Positions 36,090-44,283 of a DNA stretch of 64,000 nucleotides are shown piece after piece. A program made the position numbers and the translations under genes. A model generated the notes under the pieces. The model saw nothing but the letters and a program-made list of their open reading frames with translations, did no database searches and was not told the origin of the DNA. Source of the DNA: Pseudobowmanella zhangzhouensis (GTDB lineage Bacteria; Pseudomonadota; Gammaproteobacteria; Enterobacterales; Alteromonadaceae); contig NZ_JBHSYO010000005.1 of the NCBI RefSeq assembly GCF_042662685.1, positions 186,001-250,000 of the forward strand. The letters run 5' to 3'. Every line of letters begins with the position of its first letter. The first letter of the stretch is position 1.

Positions 36090-37400
36090 TTAATTAGCGG
36101 CTTTGGCTGCTGGCTTATTGGCCGGACGGCGACGGCGGCGCGCCGGACGTGGTTTATTGTTTGGTGCTTTATTGGCGTCTGCCGGTTTTGGCGCGCTATG
36201 CACTTCTTTCGGCTGCTTGGCTTTTTTCGGCTTTTTCGGTGCCAGCATACGGGTTGGCGGTACAGGGAAATTCGGCTCGAAACCGCTTAAGGTTTCGCGC
36301 TGGAACTGCTGCTGAATCAGGCGTTCAATATCCTGCAATTGCTGGTGTTCGTCAGCACTGACTAATGACCAGGCCTGCCCACTGGCACCGGCACGACCGG
36401 TACGGCCAATACGGTGCACATAGTCTGCGGCGGTATTGGGTAAATCCAGATTCACCACCACAGGTAACTGGTCGATATCGATACCACGCGCGGCAATATC
36501 GGTGGCAATCAAGGCCATGATTTCACCGGATTTAAAATCAGCCAGCGCTTTGGTGCGTGCGCCCTGACTCTTGTTACCGTGGATCGCAGCACTGGCAATT
36601 CCGGCCTTACTGAGTTTTTCGGCAATTCGGTTGGCACCATGTTTAGTGCGGCTGAATACCAGCACCTGTTGCCATTTTTGTTCACGAATAAGGGTGATCA
36701 ACGCCGGGATCTTGCTGAGTTTATCCACCTCCAGCAAACGCTGTTCGATAACCTCAACCGTGCTGTTGGCGGGCGTTGTGGAAATATGTACCGGCGATTG
36801 GGTGATACTCTCAGCCAATGCCGTTACTGTGGGCGAAAATGTCGCGGAAAACAGCAGCGTCTGACGCTGTTGTGGCAGTAGTTTCAGAATGCGCTTAATG
36901 TCATGAATAAAGCCCATATCCAGCATACGGTCGGCTTCATCCAGCACCAGAATCTCTAACTGATGAAACTTCACGGCATTTTGCTGATACAAATCCAGCA
37001 AACGTCCCGGTGTAGCCACCAGCACATCCATACCGCCGCGCAGCGCCATCATCTGTGGGTTAATCCCCACACCACCGAACACCACCGTACTTTTCAGCGG
37101 TAAATGGCGGCTGTAATCACGCACATTTTCCTGCACCTGGGCCGCCAGTTCACGGGTAGGCGTCAGAATTAACGCCCGCACACAGTTTGCTGCTGGCTTG
37201 CGCCCGCCACTCAAACGCTGCAATAAAGGCAGTGAGAAACCCGCAGTTTTGCCGGTACCGGTTTGCGCCGCACCTAACACATCGTTGCCGGCCAGAATCG
37301 GCGGAATGGCTTGTTGTTGAATCGGTGATGGCGTGCTGTAGCCCTTTTCTTCCAGGGCGCGTAACAGGGGTGCGGCAAGACCAAGCTGGTTAAATAACAT
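36090..37400 (-). CDS. rhlE: DEAD-box RNA helicase, RhlE-like
   Basis: ATP-dependent RNA helicase for ribosome assembly and RNA decay, 436 residues. The ATG at 37400 (MLFNQLGLAAPLLRALEEKGY) has GAGG 5 nt upstream; the frame extends upstream but without a ribosome site. The Q motif is GYSTPSPIQQQAI, Walker A AQTGTGKT, then DEAD in VLDEADRMLDMGF, SAT in LFSATF, and HRIGRTGRAG in the helicase C domain. A basic C-terminal tail (about 370-436, KKPKKAKQPK...RRRRRP) gives RNA affinity. The 214-bp gap before the next gene on the left shows only a weak hairpin at 36055-36075 without a T-run. Confidence 0.9.
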   Translation of the reverse strand: MLFNQLGLAAPLLRALEEKGYSTPSPIQQQAIPPILAGNDVLGAAQTGTGKTAGFSLPLLQRLSGGRKPAANCVRALILTPTRELAAQVQENVRDYSRHLPLKSTVVFGGVGINPQMMALRGGMDVLVATPGRLLDLYQQNAVKFHQLEILVLDEADRMLDMGFIHDIKRILKLLPQQRQTLLFSATFSPTVTALAESITQSPVHISTTPANSTVEVIEQRLLEVDKLSKIPALITLIREQKWQQVLVFSRTKHGANRIAEKLSKAGIASAAIHGNKSQGARTKALADFKSGEIMALIATDIAARGIDIDQLPVVVNLDLPNTAADYVHRIGRTGRAGASGQAWSLVSADEHQQLQDIERLIQQQFQRETLSGFEPNFPVPPTRMLAPKKPKKAKQPKEVHSAPKPADANKAPNNKPRPARRRRRPANKPAAKAAN

Positions 37401-37641
37401 CTGAACCTCAGTAAAAACAGTATTTGCTGGCCGAACATCTGCTTCGGACAGCACAAACAACTTCTTTGTGTAAGAAGTGCATTAACAGGCGGAATAAGAC
37501 TGTGAGGTGATAACGATAGATATGAACTAACAGCGAATACAACACCAACATCCGCCGTTTAAGGCGGCGCGCATGATAGCAAAATCCTGACTAAACAACA
37601 GCCCGGAATTTGTTTATTTTTCGCACAGTGAGTTTTCGTGG

Positions 37642-38844
37642 CTAGGGATGGTTAGGCCAGTGAATCTCAAAACAGGCCCCGCCCAGACGTTCGCTGTTGT
37701 GAATACGTAATTCGCCATGATGACGTTTGGCAATTTGATGGGTGATATACAGCCCGAGGCCAAAGCCCATATCCTCACTGTCTTTGGCATCGCGTTTGAA
37801 TGCCTGCTTGAGGGCCTCACCTTTTCCTGCCAGTCCATCACCATCATCTTCCACCCTGATCAGGCAGGATTGCTCACTGGACTGCCAACTGATGTGCACT
37901 TCTTTATGGGCATAGCGCAGCGCGTTGGTAATAAGATTTTGCATGCCAACCGGCATAGTACGCGGATCGAAAAAGCACGGATTGTCATCGGTTTCAAACA
38001 CCAGCGCGGCCTTGCCGGGATGATGCGCAAACTTGTCGCGTAATTCGGCTAACAAGGCCTGTGGTGACTGTTTTTGCAGGGTTAATTCCGGCTGCGCGCG
38101 TTGAGAACGGGCAAAGGTCAGATAGTCGGACACCAGTTGGCTTATCTCATCCATGTCCTTTTCCAGTCGCTGCACAACGTGCGGATCGATGGCATCCCCC
38201 ATACGTTGCAGTAAAAAAGTCATGCGGGTCAGCGGTGTACGTATTTCATGGGCGACGGTATTGGCCAGATCCTGTTGCTGCTGAATCAGGTCAGTGATGC
38301 GCGCAGACATGCTATTCATGGACTGGGCCAGGGGTTGCATCACGGATTTTTGCGCAAGCTGAATATCCAGCGTTTGTGGTTGTGCGGCGAACGTCTGGGC
38401 TGCACGGCGCAATTTAAGCAGATCTTTGGCCAGAGGATAGAGTAATGCCAGGATCGCCAGCGCCAGTACCAGATAAAACGCCACGGCAAAATATACGCTG
38501 CGCTGGGCAAACTGGTGGTGACTGCTGGCCAGTGGCCCAATGGCTAACCATTTACCGTCACGAATGGCGTAATAGGTCAGGCGTTGCTGGCCGTCTTCAA
38601 TGGCCACCACCTTGCCCTCGTCTAATTGCCTGGCCACCTCATGGGGGAACTGCACCGAACCGGGGCGAATTTCGCGCAAATTAAAGGCCTGCCCTTGCTC
38701 ATCGTCAAAGCCCTGAGTGACATCAACCCAATATTGCTCCGCGTCATTGCTAATTGCATCGTATAAGGTGCTGGCTCCAAAAAGCAGCACCAGCACTGTC
38801 ATAAAAAGCAGCGCGTACAATCGCAAAAATTGCTTATGCATCAT
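37642..38844 (-). CDS. Sensor histidine kinase, RstB-like
   Basis: A 400-residue membrane sensor kinase. There is a TM helix at about 10-30, a small periplasmic domain of roughly 80-90 residues, TM2 at about 115-137 and a HAMP-like linker. The H-box is TVAHEIRTPLTRM (phosphoacceptor His about 203). The N-box NLITNALRYAH, then DDGDGLAG and GFGLGLYITHQIAKRH, follow in the ATPase domain. It is the last gene of a MipA/OmpV-DUF3019-regulator-kinase set and overlaps the regulator by 11 bp. The signal it senses is unknown; the MipA-like outer-membrane protein suggests an envelope cue. The gap 37401-37641 after the stop has a CCGCC/GGCGG hairpin without T-run. Confidence 0.9.
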   Translation of the reverse strand: MMHKQFLRLYALLFMTVLVLLFGASTLYDAISNDAEQYWVDVTQGFDDEQGQAFNLREIRPGSVQFPHEVARQLDEGKVVAIEDGQQRLTYYAIRDGKWLAIGPLASSHHQFAQRSVYFAVAFYLVLALAILALLYPLAKDLLKLRRAAQTFAAQPQTLDIQLAQKSVMQPLAQSMNSMSARITDLIQQQQDLANTVAHEIRTPLTRMTFLLQRMGDAIDPHVVQRLEKDMDEISQLVSDYLTFARSQRAQPELTLQKQSPQALLAELRDKFAHHPGKAALVFETDDNPCFFDPRTMPVGMQNLITNALRYAHKEVHISWQSSEQSCLIRVEDDGDGLAGKGEALKQAFKRDAKDSEDMGFGLGLYITHQIAKRHHGELRIHNSERLGGACFEIHWPNHP

Positions 38845-39535
38845 GTTGCAGTACCAGCAAATAGCCCTTCCCGCGCAGCGTACGAATCACGATATCGTCG
38901 CACCCGCATGCGTCGAGCTTTTTACGCAAACGGCTAATCTTTAAATCCGCCGCCCGGTCACTGCCATCGTACGGCCGGCCAACCAGCTGCTGAAACATAA
39001 AATCACGACTCACCGGGCCGTTGCTGTAACGCACCAGGGTACGCAACACATCGTATTCCTGATTGGTCAGGCCGATTACCTGCTCATGGCGGGTTAGCAC
39101 CTTTGCGCGATCATCAAAACGGTACGGGCCAAAGGTCAATTGTGCAGAAGGGCTGGCAATCGGCTGTTTAGCCAGATTGGTATTGATTCGTGCGAGTAAA
39201 ATCGCTGGTTTAACCGGTTTAGTAATAAAATCCACCGCGCCCAGTTCCAGCCCACGAATATGCGTGTCGTCATCGCCAAGCGCAGTCAAAAATATCAGCG
39301 GGCAATGCTGACTCACCAGCAAACGTTCGGCCAGCTGAAAACCGTGCATGTCCGGCAACATCAAATCACAAATGAGTAAATCAAACTGATGTTGCAACGC
39401 CAGGCTTTGCGCCTGTTTGGCATTGGCGGCGATGCTGACACTGAACCCCTGATCATGCAGAAAATCACCAATTAGCCCGGCTAATTCGCGATCATCCTCA
39501 ATCAGCATAAGGTGTTTGCTGTGCTGCTCAATCAT
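38834..39535 (-). CDS. OmpR/PhoB-family response regulator, RstA-like
   Basis: A 233-residue response regulator. The receiver has acidic EDD near residue 13, the phosphoacceptor Asp in DLLICDLMLPDMHG (about 56), Thr in FLTALGDDD and Lys in DFITKPVKP. The C-terminal winged helix has the LTNQEYDVLRTLV helix and the wing IRTLRGKGYLLV. It overlaps the kinase by 11 bp and the DUF3019 gene by 4 bp. Direct repeats at 40841-40880, upstream of the operon, are the likely binding sites. Confidence 0.92.
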   Translation of the reverse strand: MIEQHSKHLMLIEDDRELAGLIGDFLHDQGFSVSIAANAKQAQSLALQHQFDLLICDLMLPDMHGFQLAERLLVSQHCPLIFLTALGDDDTHIRGLELGAVDFITKPVKPAILLARINTNLAKQPIASPSAQLTFGPYRFDDRAKVLTRHEQVIGLTNQEYDVLRTLVRYSNGPVSRDFMFQQLVGRPYDGSDRAADLKISRLRKKLDACGCDDIVIRTLRGKGYLLVLQHDA

Positions 39536-39909
39536 TGAAAGCTCCAGGAAAACCGCCGCCGCTTACGTGAGCTAGCCGGTACGTAGGCCGCCACCATTAA
39601 TTCGGAGCGCGCCAGCAACGCACGATCATCGCTGTTAATCACGCTGATGGTCAGGTTTTCTGAGGTGCGCAGCGCAATGGATAACTGGTGCAGGGTCATC
39701 GCCTGTAAACACCAGGGTGAGGGTTGAGCGGTAATCACGATACACACCGCTAACGGATCGTCACTTTCAAAGCGTACCGCCAATTCCAGTTCACAGACGC
39801 CTTGCTCATCAAGCACACAGGTTTGCGGGGTAATACTCAGCTCCTGCGCCGCGTCAACGACAGGCGCAAAGAGTAAAACCAGTAACAACCAGCCTATGTG
39901 CTTTTTCAT
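39532..39909 (-). CDS. DUF3019 family exported protein
   Basis: A 125-residue protein with a signal peptide (MKKHIGWLLLVLLFAPVVDA) and the DUF3019 pattern: LSITPQTCVLDEQGVCELELAVRF, a Cys pair in CIVITAQPSPWC, and SVINSDDRALLAR. Four conserved cysteines in mature form suggest two disulfides. Function is unknown; it is known to occur next to MipA/OmpV and two-component genes in Shewanella-like bacteria. It overlaps mipA-like by 1 bp and the response regulator by 4 bp. Confidence 0.88.
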   Translation of the reverse strand: MKKHIGWLLLVLLFAPVVDAAQELSITPQTCVLDEQGVCELELAVRFESDDPLAVCIVITAQPSPWCLQAMTLHQLSIALRTSENLTISVINSDDRALLARSELMVAAYVPASSRKRRRFSWSFQ

Positions 39910-40757
39910 CAGAAGTGGTAATTCATGCCAATAAACCCTGCGACGTAACTACGCTTTTCCAACAGTGGACTAATCGTCAATGCACCGGCCTTACGGGTAT
40001 ATTGCAATGAGACGACTGCTGACCAGTTGTCACTCACCCGATAAGCCACCGCTACTTTGGCGTAATAATCTTTCAACAGCTTATCCGTTACGTCGACGTC
40101 TGCGCGTCGTGCGGCTTCTTCCGCGCGCAGGCCATAGTAGTAATTATTCAGCGCCTGGGTTTTGCCAATCACGCCCAGTTCCCAATTAACCTGCCAGTCT
40201 TGCCAGCCATAACGTTTTTCCAGTGCCAGAGTAATTTCTTCGCCGTTATGCCCGGCACTGATGTCTTTACCCCAGACAAAACGTCCGTCCAGCCAGTCGG
40301 TCATCAACATAATCTGGCCACCCAGCATGTAAGAAAAGCGCCGCTCGATATCAGGAAAATCAATAGCACCACTACTCATGGGCAAGCCGGCATTGGGCAC
40401 TAACTTACTGATTTCCAGATAGGAGACCGGATTGTTATCTGTGTTAAACAACACGCCATCCTGATTGACGTAGCCCACCAGATCGAAGATCAGGCGTTCG
40501 TCTTCAAACAAGGTATAGCCGAGGTCTGTGGTTTCCATGTAGAAACGCTCACCGTAGTAGTACCACTGCGGTAACAACACAGAATGCAGATCATCACGCT
40601 GATTGAGCGGATTCGAAATGGTGGCGTAGCCAATACCCATGTCCACGCCCCACTCTGAGGGCTGCACATGCTGATGTTTGTCGTTGGCCTGATTGCCAAA
40701 GGCTGTGCCGCTGAGCAAAACAATACTCAGTAACAGCAACCGAAATTGTTGCTTCAT
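39909..40757 (-). CDS. MipA/OmpV-family outer-membrane protein
   Basis: A 282-residue outer-membrane beta-barrel with a signal peptide (MKQQFRLLLLSIVLLSGTAFG) and a C-terminal strand ending YHF, the BAM signal. The strands VDMGIGYATISNPLNQRDD and FYMETTDLGYTLFED are those of the MipA/OmpV family, which in E. coli interacts with peptidoglycan enzymes. It heads the four-gene operon with DUF3019 and a two-component system, and so is likely both target and partner of the signal pathway. The 230-bp gap to the forward gene at 40988 holds the promoter and the 10-bp repeats. Confidence 0.88.
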   Translation of the reverse strand: MKQQFRLLLLSIVLLSGTAFGNQANDKHQHVQPSEWGVDMGIGYATISNPLNQRDDLHSVLLPQWYYYGERFYMETTDLGYTLFEDERLIFDLVGYVNQDGVLFNTDNNPVSYLEISKLVPNAGLPMSSGAIDFPDIERRFSYMLGGQIMLMTDWLDGRFVWGKDISAGHNGEEITLALEKRYGWQDWQVNWELGVIGKTQALNNYYYGLRAEEAARRADVDVTDKLLKDYYAKVAVAYRVSDNWSAVVSLQYTRKAGALTISPLLEKRSYVAGFIGMNYHF

Positions 40758-40840
40758 GGTTAAAAAACTACCTACTTAACTGCAATGGATCTTACACCCT
40801 AGCGGCGAAATTGCATCATCGCCACATTGTGCAAAGTATT

Positions 40841-40880
40841 GCTACAAAAGGCTACAGGGGCGTACAAAACGCTACACAGA
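40841..40880. promoter_or_regulatory. Four 10-bp direct repeats, probable OmpR-family regulator site
   Basis: GCTACAAAAG, GCTACAGGGG, CGTACAAAAC, GCTACACAGA: four tandem units with exact 10-bp period, core CTACA. They lie about 85-125 bp upstream of the mipA-like start and about 110-150 bp upstream of the forward gene at 40988. Period and core fit tandem binding of an OmpR/RstA-type protein; the resident response regulator is the obvious candidate. Inference from spacing only. Confidence 0.65.
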
Positions 40881-40987
40881 TCTCCGTGCCAGCTCTTTAC
40901 CTGATGTGCTTAATTGTTCATTCGTTGACCTCGCAAGACGGTCCGAATCCATAACAAAAACACATATCAACAAGTAGGAGTCTGAAC

Positions 40988-41593
40988 ATGAGTGTACGTT
41001 CTATGTTCGCAAAGGCCACATTAGTGGTCGCCCTCTCGGCGGGTTTAACCCTCGCCCCCGAGGCGAGTGCCCAAAAGCACATCAAACAAAACCTGGCGCA
41101 ACTGGTGAATCAGGCGCACAGCATCATCAGTGGCGAGGTCATCTCGGTTACTGATGGCTTCGATGAGCGTAAACGCCCATATACCGAAGTGACCATCCGA
41201 GTTGGCAGCGACGCCAAAGGCAAACTGGCCGAAGACTCACTGTACACCTTCCGTCAATTTGGTTTGCTAAAGCCACGTTCAATGGGAAATGGCAAAGTGT
41301 ATCTGGGCGTATCCCCGGAAGGCTTCGCTAACTGGCATGTGGGCGAACAGGTGGTGGCCTTTATGAATCCAACATTGGGTGGATTAACCACTACGGTAGG
41401 GCTGGAACAGGGCAAATTTAATCTGCTAAACGGCAAGGTCAGCAATGAGGTCGGCAATTACGGTCTGTTTGATGGTATCGACAGCACGCAAATCGGCGCA
41501 GAGGATCAAAACCTGCTCACCACCCCGGGCGCAGTAGACGCACAACAATTCATGCACTTAATCGGCAAACTGGCACAAGGAGCAGCGCAATGA
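40988..41593 (+). CDS. Exported protein of unknown function, upstream of metalloprotease
   Basis: A 201-residue exported protein (signal peptide ending near PEASA). The ribosome site is AGTAGGAG with 7 nt spacing. The mature sequence has SGEVISVTDGF, YTEVTIRVGSDAKG and YTFRQFG, a layout I associate with small proteins next to matrixin-like protease genes. There is no cysteine in the mature chain. It is coupled to the following protease gene by a 4-bp overlap, and both would be co-secreted. A propeptide-like or chaperone role is inference. Confidence 0.78.
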   Translation: MSVRSMFAKATLVVALSAGLTLAPEASAQKHIKQNLAQLVNQAHSIISGEVISVTDGFDERKRPYTEVTIRVGSDAKGKLAEDSLYTFRQFGLLKPRSMGNGKVYLGVSPEGFANWHVGEQVVAFMNPTLGGLTTTVGLEQGKFNLLNGKVSNEVGNYGLFDGIDSTQIGAEDQNLLTTPGAVDAQQFMHLIGKLAQGAAQ

Positions 41594-44226
41594 AACTGAA
41601 CAAATTAACCGCTGCAATGATTTTAGCCAGCACCGCAGGCTCGGCGATCGCCGGGGGCCCACTGTATATCCACGAGCCAACAATGCAGCCCTACAAATGG
41701 GACACCAGCAAAGGTTCGATTCCGGTCTACACCGATGGCGGTGAACTGGTCGCAGATAAAGACGGTAATCTGGTACCAAGCTTTACCGTACTGGAAGCCG
41801 GCACCAAGTTTAATCACGACCTGACACTCCCGGATGGCACCTTTATACCTGCCTATACCGTGCTGGATCGTGACTACACTTTCCTGACCATTGAACAGGC
41901 AAACGCCATTACGGCCCGCGCCGTTGGCGAGTGGACTGCGGTAGAGACCTCCACTTTTGATATGTCAGTACAAGGCACCATCGAACAGCAAACCGGTATC
42001 GCGGATGTCACCCCAGACAACGTTGACCAAATTTATGGTGCCGAAAATGGCTATGGTTTCTGGGTTAACTACGACACCGACGGCAGCATACTGGAGCAAT
42101 ATTTCGGCGTTCCACGAACTCAGGTACTGGGTATCGCGTTCCCTGAATGGGCCAACGAGGAAACCGGTGAAATCATTGAAGCCACCGCGCTGATGAATGG
42201 TTGGTTTGTGGATAGTAAAGACACCCAGGGCGACAATGTGGCCGGGGTATTCACCCATGAATTTGGCCACGCGATTAATATGTCTCACTCGCAGGCGAAT
42301 GGTAATTTGGCCTATATGTCCAAGTCTTACTCACCACAGTATGACGGCGTCCCGGGCTGTGCCGGCACTAACACCTACACCGCGGCAACGCTGGATGTAG
42401 TCAACAATATCGAGACCATGTTCCCGTTTATTGATGTGCGCTCCATTGCCGGCAAGTCGCAATCCACCGTGAATGTACGTGACGATATCGTCAATATCTC
42501 GGATCTGTATCCAACTGCAGCTTACAAAGCCCAGTTTGGCTCTATCTCCGGTACCCTGTATACCAAAGAGGGTGTGGAATACAGCGGCATCAATATGGTG
42601 GCGCGAAATCTGGATAACCCGCTGGAAGACGTTATCACCCAGCAATCGGGCAATATGACTCAGGGTAAAGTTGGCCCGGATGGTAAGTTCACTATCAATG
42701 GCCTGACACCCGGTGGTCGTTATGTGCTGTATATCGACACCATCAAGGCTGGTGGCTACCCGACTGCGCAAACCCAAATCGTGTCTGAGCCAGAGTACTG
42801 GGATGCCAATGAAAGCGCCAATCCGGCGGTGGACAACAGCTGTAACGTAACCCCCATCGTGGTTGCAGGTGGTGAAACCAAACAGGCGGACATGTACTTC
42901 AACGGTTATACCGATGGTATTCAGTACACCCCGCTGGTGCAGGCATTTGTGATGGATCACGCCAAAAATGGTCAGCGCGCACTGGGTACCACAGGTGGTG
43001 GCATCATCTTTATGTATGACTCAACCGGTAAACAGACCTTCACTGTGCCAACTGATGCCAACGGTGTGCCTATGCTGCATTCCGCGGGTGTGGCGATGAA
43101 CAAGAACGCCACCAAAGCCGCCGGTGTCACTGACTTTGACGGTGATGGTGTGCAGTCTCCCGCGCTGTGGGATATTCGCGCCAATAAGATTACCGAACTG
43201 GAAGACCCCAGCAACGGCACCTGTACATTAGGCAGCACCGCTGGCGTGTCCTCTGCCTCTATCTGGGATATCAGTGACAAAGGCGATGTGATTGCCGGAA
43301 CATTCCGTGAGCCTTACTCCGGCGAGGCAGAATGTGCCGCCGGTGCAGGTGGTGCGTCAGTTGCCGTACCGGCCGTGTGGAAAAACGGTAAAGTGCAGGC
43401 GTTGCGCGACAACATCGAATTTGTGCCACGCAGCTACGGCAATGCGCTAGAAGTAGCGATCAATGATGATGATGGCAATTTAGTGCGTAAAACCGCCTGG
43501 ATCCGTGCGGATCGCATCTCGGGCAACGGCGAAACCGTCACCGGTATGACCAATGGCTTCGGTCAGGTCGCCTGGTTAAACGGTAAGCTACGCGACATTT
43601 ACAGCGAATTCGGTGCTACTGATCAGTCTGTTATCTCTGCGGATGGTTCTATGGTCGCGTTTGGCGCACTGGATCTGACCGATCGTTTCCGCCCGTCCAA
43701 AGGTGTACAGATTTGGCATACCAAAACAGATGAACTGACTGACTTGGGCAGCATGCGCTGGTGTGAGGATATTCCGTATATCTCACGCTGGACCAACTAC
43801 TGTGACTATGGCTATGACCATGACTCACTGGTTGCTGCTGGCGCCGGTCTGCCACGCATGACCCTGCTGGACGCGACAGATGACTTGTCCATTATCACTG
43901 CCCGTGCAGGTAGCTTACTGTCAGGTGGCTTTAAAGGCGCCATTTACATCGATGGTCTGGGCTGGATGACACTGGAAGAATTCTTCGACAAGCAAGGCGT
44001 GGTAGAAGCCTCCATGTTCCCCATGGATAACCCTTTCGGTATCAGTGCAGACGGTTCAAAACTGTTCGGTGGCTATGCCGGTGCCGAAGTGACCTTCGAC
44101 GTAGATATGACCAAAGCCTACGTATGTAAGGATGGACAAGACATGCAGCTTAGCTTCCCTAAACAGGTAGTCGCTGCGGTACAAAAAGGTGCAGAGTTTG
44201 GTCGCTGTGCCCATTTGGGTGACTAA
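41590..44226 (+). CDS. Secreted metzincin-type zinc metalloprotease
   Basis: An 878-residue exported protein (MKLNKLTAAMILASTAGSAIA). The metzincin motif HEFGHAINMSH places zinc ligands at His223, His227 and His233 with catalytic Glu224. A carboxypeptidase-regulatory-like domain follows (about 310-390, SGTLYTKEGVEYSGINMVARN). Then come repeated extracellular segments of HAF/propeller type (SPALWDIRANKITEL, PAVWKNGKVQAL, GQVAWLNGKL). The C-terminus is not recognised as a sorting signal. It is translationally coupled to the 201-aa exported gene. The substrate is unknown; extracellular proteolysis is expected. Confidence 0.82.
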   Translation: MKLNKLTAAMILASTAGSAIAGGPLYIHEPTMQPYKWDTSKGSIPVYTDGGELVADKDGNLVPSFTVLEAGTKFNHDLTLPDGTFIPAYTVLDRDYTFLTIEQANAITARAVGEWTAVETSTFDMSVQGTIEQQTGIADVTPDNVDQIYGAENGYGFWVNYDTDGSILEQYFGVPRTQVLGIAFPEWANEETGEIIEATALMNGWFVDSKDTQGDNVAGVFTHEFGHAINMSHSQANGNLAYMSKSYSPQYDGVPGCAGTNTYTAATLDVVNNIETMFPFIDVRSIAGKSQSTVNVRDDIVNISDLYPTAAYKAQFGSISGTLYTKEGVEYSGINMVARNLDNPLEDVITQQSGNMTQGKVGPDGKFTINGLTPGGRYVLYIDTIKAGGYPTAQTQIVSEPEYWDANESANPAVDNSCNVTPIVVAGGETKQADMYFNGYTDGIQYTPLVQAFVMDHAKNGQRALGTTGGGIIFMYDSTGKQTFTVPTDANGVPMLHSAGVAMNKNATKAAGVTDFDGDGVQSPALWDIRANKITELEDPSNGTCTLGSTAGVSSASIWDISDKGDVIAGTFREPYSGEAECAAGAGGASVAVPAVWKNGKVQALRDNIEFVPRSYGNALEVAINDDDGNLVRKTAWIRADRISGNGETVTGMTNGFGQVAWLNGKLRDIYSEFGATDQSVISADGSMVAFGALDLTDRFRPSKGVQIWHTKTDELTDLGSMRWCEDIPYISRWTNYCDYGYDHDSLVAAGAGLPRMTLLDATDDLSIITARAGSLLSGGFKGAIYIDGLGWMTLEEFFDKQGVVEASMFPMDNPFGISADGSKLFGGYAGAEVTFDVDMTKAYVCKDGQDMQLSFPKQVVAAVQKGAEFGRCAHLGD

Positions 44227-44240
44227 CCCATAGCGACAAC

Positions 44241-44268
44241 AAGCCCGGCAATTGCCGGGCTTTTTTAT
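44241..44268. terminator. Bidirectional terminator after metalloprotease
   Basis: Perfect palindrome AAGCCCGGCA paired with TGCCGGGCTT, followed by a T-run. It serves the metalloprotease gene and the convergent NIT-type chemoreceptor. Confidence 0.94.
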
Positions 44269-44283
44269 ATCTGCCACGCTTCG

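Noticed and set aside
42331..42960. 209-codon reverse open frame inside the metzincin gene
   Set aside because: Shadow of the secreted protease, which has a signal peptide, zinc motif and terminator in the forward direction.
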